From: Linum tenue
Lineage: Eukaryota; Streptophyta; Magnoliopsida; Malpighiales; Linaceae
DNA length: 64,000 nucleotides
Direction of reading: 5' to 3'
NCBI GenBank assembly: GCA_946122785.1
Contig: CAMGYJ010000006.1
Span: 70,433,676 to 70,497,675, forward strand
Numbering within the stretch: the stretch's first letter is position 1; the number at the start of each line of letters is the position of its first letter. The notes under the pieces are model-generated. The model saw only the letters and a program-made list of their open reading frames with translations. It ran no database searches and was not told the DNA's origin. Below are positions 56,099-64,000 of the stretch, one piece after another. The position numbers and the translations under genes are program-made.

Positions 56099-57973
56099 TC
56101 ATACCCGTGTAGTACTTTGGCTTGATGAAGATGGCGCACGAAACGAACTCTCCATTGGCCCCTTCTCCCTACGAAGATGTTGCAAGAACAGTGTCTTCAG
56201 TGTGTCTACTTCCATTTGCAGCTGATCCATCCCACTTCTCAGTTCAACTACCTCACTTTTTGCTTCCATCAGTTCATTTCTCAGTTCAATTACTTCACTT
56301 TGTAGGGCGTCTACCTCATTAGAGTTTGATGTCGTGGTAGAATTTATTGAAGCTGACGAAGAAGAAGGCCCCAAATAAGTCGAGGGCGTTGGTCCCAAAC
56401 CAGCACAACGAACCCTCCCAGGATGCTCTGGCCCATGTACCTTCTGAAAGATCTGTTCATTATCAAAAGAACCTTCTTGTCGAAGAGTATGGGCCTTCTC
56501 CTACACAACCACAAAAAACAAAAGAAATATACAACATCTAATAAGCAATTTTTTCATTTCTATTTCGATCTAATCATATTGTTCGTAGTGCTATTCATCA
56601 TACACGATGCAGTAAAGACAACAATCATAATAGCAAAGGAAGTTTACTCATCTTGCACAACATAGCAGAATAGCAAAGAAAGTTTACACATCTTTACACA
56701 TCTATGCAAACCAAATTCAGTAGGGTTTCAATCAAGTAAAATAATAAGAAATTCTTACAATTAGGGTTGCTGTATACCCATTCACATAGGTCCCGTTCTT
56801 TCTTGTATGAGTATTCTCAAATGTTTCCAACCTATCAGGTTCCTTTCCGGTTTCCATAGTCTAATAAACATAAGGACAAAGTACCTTCATTTGTTAATGT
56901 CCATTTAAATCTGTAAAGAAAATCAAACAAGTCAAATTAAGTAAAAAACATACTTTTATAGCCTTCCACCTTGCAATGCTCATCCTTCCACATGTATGTG
57001 GAGTCTTCATGTTGCTAGCATTTTCAGCGTTTATCCTACTCAGTCTCTACAAATGATGCAGTCATAAGTTTAAGAAGTCAAAATTTAATAAATCTAATGA
57101 TGAAAATCAAATAAAGTTAAAATTTATACCTGAAACTCTTCAGTATACCATCGGTTAACCAAAGTCAGCCAATGGGTATCAATAACGCCTTCAGGCTTCG
57201 GTATTGCAAGAATTTCTTCAATAGACAGCTCAGGATCATAATATTTACTTTTCAGTTTCGTCTTGTAGTCACTCCACCTTCTATTCACAGTTGACAAAAT
57301 CCATTTGGTGGTAGCAGCTAGATATCGAAACTTCGTCTGGTTCAAGATAAAAGAAAATTAGTCTCTAATTTGATAGCAGCAGTTGAAAAGATCAAAAGAA
57401 GTAAACAACTCAAATAATTAATTCAGCTAAAGCATCCAAAGAGACAGCCGAAGACAACTAAATATCATCTCATGGAATTCATAATTAAACAAATTGGCAG
57501 AGACAACTAAACAGCTAAAGACAACTAAACCAGCTTAGTAGAAATATACAAGACTTGGTGGAGAAAAGAAGTGCAGATAAATTTAACCCAATTGAAACCA
57601 AAATTGCTGAATCTAGGGAAAGATCCAGAGGTGTAAACATACCTGAACAAGATCCAGTATCTTTGCTTTATAAGGACGAAACTCAGCCTTTCTCCAATTA
57701 AGTTCCAAGGGTGTAAACAGTCCATTTCTAGCTACAACTCCAAGGAAAGATGCAAATAAACCAGATTCTGGACCACATGGAGTTCCATGTTTATTCACCT
57801 CAACATCAATTTTTTCATTTGGATTCATGTTCCATAAATCAGCTAGGACTGTTGGTCCTCTCCTTCTGAATCTTCTCCCATTATTGTCTACATATAAGCA
57901 CAAAATAATTAGAAGTATAAAGAATTCAATGTAAAAAGTAACCAATTATTCCAATGAATAAAAGAACATTACC
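56099..57973 (-). pseudogene. TNPA-like CACTA protein gene (Transposase_24 / PTTA type)
   Basis: Five GT..AG exons join in phase on the minus strand: 57887-57643, 57336-57130, 57046-56954, 56860-56759 and 56500-56099. A further upstream exon ends at 57973, whose phase also fits. Recognisable parts are GRRFRRRGPTVLADLW, HGTPCGPESGLFASFLGVVA, a Trp-rich block with TTKWILSTVNRRWSDYK, GRMSIARWKAIK, ENTHTRKNGTYV and a C-terminal coiled coil (EVIELRNELMEAKSEVVELR) with Ser-rich flanks. This is the architecture of the second CACTA protein, which binds subterminal repeats. The downstream exons look intact. The 5' end is lost into the TNP2 frame by a deletion, and a stop lies just upstream in this frame, so I call it a pseudogene; a start further inside is possible. 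Confidence 0.7.
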
Positions 57974-59969
57974 AACATAGGTAGTAAATCCATCATATCC
58001 AGTTTCCTCAATGACTTCTTCTTCAATCTGTTTTTTCCATTGCCTAGAGCTTGAGGATGCAATTCGCTTCTGATATTCATATCAACTAGATCCTGCCGAG
58101 CTTGTAAGTTGTCTTTTGTTTTCGTCTCAAGATTCAATAAAGTACTGATCAGATTATCACACACGTTCTTCTCTATATGCATCACATCTAAATTGTGACG
58201 CAATAAATTATGTTTCCAATACGGCAGCTGGAAGAATATACTTCTCTTTTTAAACCAATCTGCCCACTCACTCGAATTACCAACGGAACTTGAATCACCA
58301 TCACCCTCCCTCCTCTTCCTCTTCGTCCTTTTTCTCTTCACATCTTTTTTCCCATAACAGAATTGTCTCCCTTCTAACTTCCTTAAAATTTCACTTCCAT
58401 TGATTTGTTTAGGGGCTGTTCTTTGCTCATTTGTGCCGTCAAAATAAGAGCGTTGAGAGCGAAATGGATGATCATCCGGTAACCACCGACGATGCTCCAT
58501 ATAACAATACTTCCTACCATGATCCAACCACTTGGAACAAGTGGATCCTCCACAAATTGGGTAAGCAAATTCCCCATATGTACACCATCCAGATAGAATT
58601 CCATAGGCAGGAAAGTCATTTATCGTCCACATTAAGCTAGCACGCATACAAAAGGTTTCTTTAGTGGAAGCATCGTACGTGGTGACACCCTCCCATAGTT
58701 TCAACAAATCAACAATCATAGGTTGTAAGTATATATCAATGTCATTACCAGGACCCTTAGGTCCAGGAATGATCATTGACTAGATAAAAGAAGATTCCTT
58801 CAAATACATCCACGGAGGCAGATTGTAAGGAATCAATACCACCGACCATATACTGTAGTTGGTATCATTGTTCTATTGGGATTGAATCCATCACTACTAA
58901 GAGCTAGTCTAATATTGCGAGAATCAGAGGCAAAACTAGGATACCTAGCATCAAAAGCCTTCCACGCTTCCCCATCGGTTGGATGTCGCAATAACCCATC
59001 TTTCCTACGATTTTCATCATGCCACCGCATGTGTTTCGCTGTCTTTTCTGAAGCAAACAGCCTTTGCAGCCTTGGAATTAGAGGAAAATAGCGTAATACT
59101 TTCGTTTCTTTCCTACGTTTTCCATTTACGTCATATCTTTCTTTATGGCAAACAGAACAAGAAAGTGCATCTTTATTAGTACCCCAGTACAAAGTACAAT
59201 CACTTTCGCATGCGTCTATATTTTCATAGTCTAAACCTAACCCTTGAACTATTTTCTTAGCTGCACCATGCGACTTGGGTAAAGAAACTCCTTCCGGGAA
59301 GACATCTAGTAAAAGCTCAAGCAATTTTGTAAAAGACTTTGCTGTCCATCCATTGAGAATTTTCAGATGATATAAATGTAATAAGAAAGATAGTTTTGAG
59401 AAAGATTTGCACCCAGGATAGAGTTCTTGTTCTGCATCTTGAATCAATTGTGCTACTTCTGGAGTATCCTCCTCTAAAACTTCATCTAAATCATCCATTT
59501 CAAGATTTTCTCCCAGATTCTCCCCATCTTCATGGGTAGAATCTCCGTGGACAGAATGATCATTGTTTACTTGGCCATCAGCAATGAATGCATCTCTAAT
59601 TAGTCCAATCAAGTCTGCCCCAATTCGCGGACTCGATTGAGTAGGGGCAGAATCTTGTCCATTATTCGTCATAAACGACGATGACGGACAAGGTTGTGAA
59701 GTAGAAAAGGAAGGGATGTTAGTTTTATATGTCTCTCCATGAAAAATCCAATAGGAATATCCTCGTAAAAATCCATCGCAAATGAGGTGAACTCGAGCAT
59801 TCTCACGCGTTTGAAAATTAACGTTTGCACAACGGATGCACGGACACAAGATTTTTCCTTCTGAAGATGCATTTTGGAATGCAAAATCAAGAAAGTATTC
59901 TACCCCTTCCTTGTATTCACGACTAACTCTAGACTTGTTCATCCAACTCTTATCCATTGGATGGTACAA
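57974..59969 (-). pseudogene. TNP2-type CACTA transposase, frameshifted, with stop and C-terminal deletion
   Basis: The frame opens at 59969 with MYHPMDKSWMNKSRVSREYK and the transposase-associated zinc region (CPCIRCANVNF). It continues through the Transposase_21 core: FPEGVSLPKSHGAAKKI, LSCSVCHKERYD, LRYFPLIPRLQRLF and HMRWHDENR. Near 58850-58862 the frame shifts; the matching sequence NYSIWSVVLIPYNLPPWM continues in another frame. A TAG stop lies at 58782-58780, and from 58776 the frame resumes with MIIPGPKGPGNDIDIYLQP, GWCTYGEFAYPICGG and KKNVCDNLI-like DVMHIEKNVCDNLI. About residue SELHPQ (near 58060) similarity ends, and the C-terminal parts normally following (DUF4218/DUF4216) are missing. 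The original protein excised the element. This copy is dead by three independent lesions. Confidence 0.85.
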
Positions 59970-61706
59970 AAACTGAAAATCAGTATAACCTAAAATGGAA
60001 AACCAACATAATGAATATCATAAGAATGGTGTTCTTTTTTTTACTTTGTTAATTTATTCAAAGGAACATGATGGAAGCTAGAATTAAATTAGTATACTGT
60101 AATGGTTTGTCGGGGGAAGGGACAGCAAACAGGAGAGGGGAGTATATACTAGATAACAAAGATAGAACACATAACATCACTTGGACAAAATGTAATAAAA
60201 AAAACTAAAATTAGTAGTGTACCTGGTAATTAACGTGGCACTTGATTAACAAAGAATGTGTACAAAACTTCAAAGCAACAGGAAGCCCCTCAAGCAAGTA
60301 AGTTGTGCTTTATACATTCTTCCTTTGGCACTTTATAAAAACTACAAGTAATGTTGGACGACAATTAGAACATGGTCTTAACTCATAAGTTTGGATGGCC
60401 AGATAAAAGCTGCAACAGATAGCTTCATTTTCATATATAAGCAACAAATCCTAACTATTACAGAATCCAACAAAACCAACTACTAATTCCATGTCCTTAA
60501 CCCATAATGAACATCATCAATGACATAACACATATTATAACCTGCCATTCCTTTCCTCTATATAAACTATGTACATGGATAACCTATTATACAAGCATTC
60601 ATGTACAGAGAAGTATCCCATAAACGTGAGTTTACAAGCCATGAAGAAGCTTACACAAGAACAAGTACCCTTTATCTTCTCCTCCTTGCTAGCTGGAAAT
60701 ATACACCCCACAAAACCAACTCCTACTGTGTGTATAATATATATATCTATCTGTATCAAAGCTTCGGATTGCTTTAACATCTTACACCTAGATCTACGGA
60801 AGAACATCAGAGGCATTCGTGTACACAAGCGGTTGAACTTATCTATCACTAGTGGGAGCAGAGAATTAACGAAAGAGGAAGAGGGATGGACTCACACAGG
60901 TTGACGAAATCCCAGATGGCAAAGATTGTGAAGAAAATTGATCAAGTCTCGTCGCAGATTCACTTGACTCAGCTGATTCGGTTACTACGTTCAGAGCAAT
61001 CAAAAAGCACAAATCATATTTAAGAACTATATTATGCTCGAGATCAGAAGAAATCCACAAGCACATCTTAGGTTTAGAAAGTACCAGAAGAAATAGTTGG
61101 AATGCGGTAGCAATCGATGATCGGAGAGCTGGCAAGAGGAGAAAACGGCTTCGGAACAATCTGTTAGCAGAAAACGGCTTCGGAGGAGGAGCGGAATCGC
61201 CGAATTGAAAATCGGAGATAAGCTTACGGCGAGATGAGGCGAGAGCTCTTTCTCGATATGGAGGAGGAGGAGGATCGGAGAGCCGACGAGAGGAGAAAAC
61301 AGCTTCAGAGGAGGAGGAGAATCGACGGATCGGAGATCGATGATGGCGAGATGAGCTGAGAGCTCTTTCTCGATTGTTTTTTCCGGTGCAGAGCTTTTTT
61401 TTTTATAGAAAGCAGAGCTTTTTCTCGATGATAAGGAATGCGATAAAAACAATTTTGTTGAAAAAATGAGTTTCAGTAAAAATTCAAAATTGGTTTGTTT
61501 TTTTTTTTACAAACAAATTGGGTGGTTGTTTGTTCCACTGGATCAATCGCTGCACGTTTACATGTTTGGGCCTATCAGCGGTTATAACATTCGCTGGGCC
61601 ATTCGCTGCCAAAAGTGAATGATATAAATCGCGGCAGCGGTTACTCCAACCCTTGGTAGAAAACCGCTGGGCTTGGCCCAATCGCTTGTACTGTTATTAC
61701 ATTCTA

Positions 61707-64000
61707 ATTTGAAAATACAAGCTCACATTGTAATTGTAACCCACCACACACTAATATTTCTCTCATTAGTCATTACAACCCCTACACCACTCACTTCCTT
61801 TTCCACTTGATCACTCTTGTTCTCTTCTCTGTTAGGAGCCGTTCGGATTGATATATTTACAAAACGAGTAATTTGACCAAGTGTTCAAAATTTTGGAAAA
61901 TATGAACATTTAATAGTGTAAACATTTTCAAATATATTGTTTGCTAAAATAGTTTTTAGATGAGTCATTTGAATGTTACCACTTTGCCTTTACATGTTAT
62001 ACATTTTATTTTTCTGGTTTCCTGTCGTAATAAAGCCAACCACGAAAATTTTCAACCAACATATATCACATTATTTGATTATTAGTCATATATAACACTA
62101 ATGTTTATTTTTTAATTATAATTTTATCTTAAGTTTCTTTACAAATCGTAACGGACTAAAGGCTTCAAAGTATATAATTTTACAGATATATACAACCTAT
62201 ATTTTAAACTCGTTTCCAAAATAACCAACTATTTTACTAGAAAATAATTGAAAAGTAGTATTGGAATGCAAATAATTGAAAAATATTGGACCTATCAAGG
62301 CACAATAGAGAAGGGTTAGTATAGGTTTCATGGAAAAAGGAAGGGTTAAAATTGAAAAGCAGTGACAAAATGACGAGTCATTTTGTCAATGAATAGCGGG
62401 ATGAAATTCATTTGCAAATAATTCAATTGAGTCATTTGAGATTTTCAATGCAATAAAATGACTCATTTTCTTTCACATTGATGAATGAATCATTTGGTGC
62501 TAAATAAATATGATTTGAATCTTTTATATAGAATGACTCGTTAAAATACGAATTCTGAAAGTTGAATATAGAAAATCATAAACGATAGCAAAGTCAAATT
62601 CTGAAAGGGGATTCAGGAGGGCAATTTAGATTTTGGGGACAAAAGAGCAGTGAAAGCTTTGATTTGGTGTTTGGTTGAGGTTATTTCCTTTGAATCCCAT
62701 TTTCTGTTGGTGGTTTCGCAATACAAGTTTGCATTCATTTGAGTACATAATTATATGTATTGATATGATCACAAATTTCAAACCTTACAAGTTCCAATTC
62801 ATCATTCCAAAATCGGATCAAGTTGAAGGAAAACAAGCTGGAAAATTGCTAAGTATTGAGACAGTTCCGGGAAGGCTACTTTGGAAGAATGTTTCTCTCA
62901 AATGGTTCAATGAAAATGCAAGGTTAGGATCTTGTTTGGAAGCTTGCATGTCCCTCTAAAACTTGGTGCACTTGGATCGTGGAAAGGAAGCCAGAAGGGT
63001 TGGCTTGCAAGGCGTGTAAAACCCTATCCTGCAACTGGAAATCTGCCTGTTTTTTACTAAGGCAGATAGGCAGTTTGAGATAGTAACTTCGAGCTCGAAT
63101 GGACAAGATTTGGGACACGATAAGCTGGAGCTTGGAGTTGGGGACGAAAGTGTGAAACCTTCTAAACCTAGGGAAGGAATTGGCTGAACTCGAATCAACC
63201 CAGAAGGCCATTTTCAAAGAGCTAGAAGTTGGTATGAGGACTGATTTCCTGGATAGTTTGCTTGGCAAAGAAGGAAGTTACTTGGATTGCAAGTTTCCGT
63301 GTTTTGCTTGTTTTCCTTTCCTTGTTTTGTTTATAATTCGTTTCCAAGTTTGATTAGGATTGTGTTATAGGGTTTCCTTGGCTATAAATAGCCTTTCTCA
63401 TTAGTTGTAAGACAAGTTAAGTTTAATCGAAAGTTTACTCCGAGGAGTTTTCTCAAAGCTTGCGAGCTAATTTGTTCTTGGTTTTTGGCCGAGAATTGCA
63501 GACCTAGAGATCGAGTCAATCATCCTCGATCTTGTGGTAATATCTACCCTAACTAGCCTCTTCCCTCTCGTGTTGAAGTTGCTTGTTCGGTTTTCACCAT
63601 TCATCCATCCATCACCTCTGTTTTACCACAAATTCATCACCACCTCGATGACAACTACCCTAGTTGCGTGCTTTGATCCTTCGAGTCCCTTCTTGGGCTT
63701 ATCGTGTATGTTTGCTGGTTGTAGCGGAAAGTGTTGTTTGCGAACGAGAAAGGAGGAAGAAGATGAGAATGGTGATTAATTGAAGGGTGATATTGTATTT
63801 TAAGTATTTATCATGAGATGATAAATGAAAAGTGTCACATTTAAAGTTTTCATCCAAACGAGATATTTTTTTTATGAAAATCCAAACGAGATATTTTCAA
63901 CAAACGCCTCTCATAAAATGTGTGTTTTTGTTAAAGAATCATTTGGATAGTTTGAGAAAATTTTGATTCAAACGACCACTAAAACTAATGTAGTTAAGAG
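61707..64000. other. AT-rich spacer, possible decayed element and gene scraps
   Basis: No intact gene. Open pieces at 62675-62959 (plus) and a plus-strand stretch at about 63100-63300 (KELAELESTQKAIFKELEV, interrupted by a stop) look like protein fragments, but I cannot name a family. AGGAGCCGTTCGGATTGATAT near 61836 and the inverse of ATTCAAACGACCACT near 63967-63981 are weakly related and could be ends of an old element. TATAAATAG at about 63384 is TATA-like. Confidence 0.3.

Larger units (their letters stand above)
55111..61706 (-). mobile_element. Decayed CACTA (En/Spm-type) transposon
   Basis: The left terminus begins CACTACAAAATAACAAAC, the hallmark end of the superfamily. It is followed by subterminal hairpin-like words (TTTAGCGACG, CCGTCGCTAA, GGCAGCGGTT, CGTCGCAA) at 55150-55400. 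Minus-strand genes for a TNP2-type transposase and a TNPA-like protein lie at 56099-59969. The right side contains GCGGCAGCGGTTACTCC and related words (61630-61670) and a TTGTACTGTTATT that could be a worn right terminus, but the final CACTA inverse is not visible. The right boundary near 61706 is therefore a guess. Defects in the transposase gene indicate a non-autonomous copy. Confidence 0.75.

Noticed and set aside
63230..63540. LTR-like stretch with TATAAATAG
   Set aside because: No paired repeat, primer-binding site or polypurine tract in the window.
1..64000. CRISPR arrays, operons or bacterial-type genes
   Set aside because: No spaced direct repeats, Shine-Dalgarno-led gene runs or bacterial families; the window is plant nuclear DNA.

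Overview
The window is nuclear DNA of a flowering plant, most likely a eudicot. The evidence is spliced genes with short GT..AG introns, a plant-type vacuolar ATPase subunit a, a plant-only SHI/STYLISH zinc-finger regulator, a plant L1 retroelement with a C-terminal RNase H domain, CACTA and Mutator elements, and AT-rich spacer. I cannot name the species. Nothing prokaryotic or organellar was seen.

Host genes are sparse. (i) 1-259, minus: the 5' end of an unrecognised gene that leaves the window. (ii) 2971-3805, plus: a two-exon Bet v 1/MLP-like gene with a frameshift in exon 2. (iii) 15105-20060, minus: an intact 18-exon gene for V-ATPase subunit a, tonoplast (a2/a3) type, 819 aa. (iv) 26324-27578, minus: an intact two-exon SHI-related-sequence transcription factor, 358 aa.

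The rest is largely transposon archaeology. 1.6-12.6 kb holds a hAT-type MITE, LINE and SINE fragments, a 3.7-kb dead LINE, a 971-bp foldback palindrome and several nested inverted-repeat elements. 20.4-21.4 kb holds two ends of a dead LINE upstream of the V-ATPase gene. 31-37 kb holds a Mutator-type MITE, a hAT-type MITE nested in another, and a 1.6-kb Pack-MULE-like element with a perfect 9-bp target-site duplication (TSD) carrying a piece of a plant intracellular Ras-group LRR (PIRL) gene. 38.7-46.3 kb holds a ~580-bp tandem duplication whose second copy was hit at its first bases by a full LINE with two open ORFs and a perfect 17-bp TSD. 46.4-54.0 kb holds four more hAT-type MITEs, three with perfect 8-bp TSDs, and one foldback element. 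55.1-61.7 kb holds a decayed CACTA (En/Spm) element whose TNP2 and TNPA-like genes are fused by an internal deletion.

The main pattern beyond ordinary annotation is a set of seven MITEs that share TAGGGRTG-type ends and 8-bp TSDs, while each is filled by its own degenerate short-word array. No CRISPR, tRNA, rRNA or confident microRNA gene was found.
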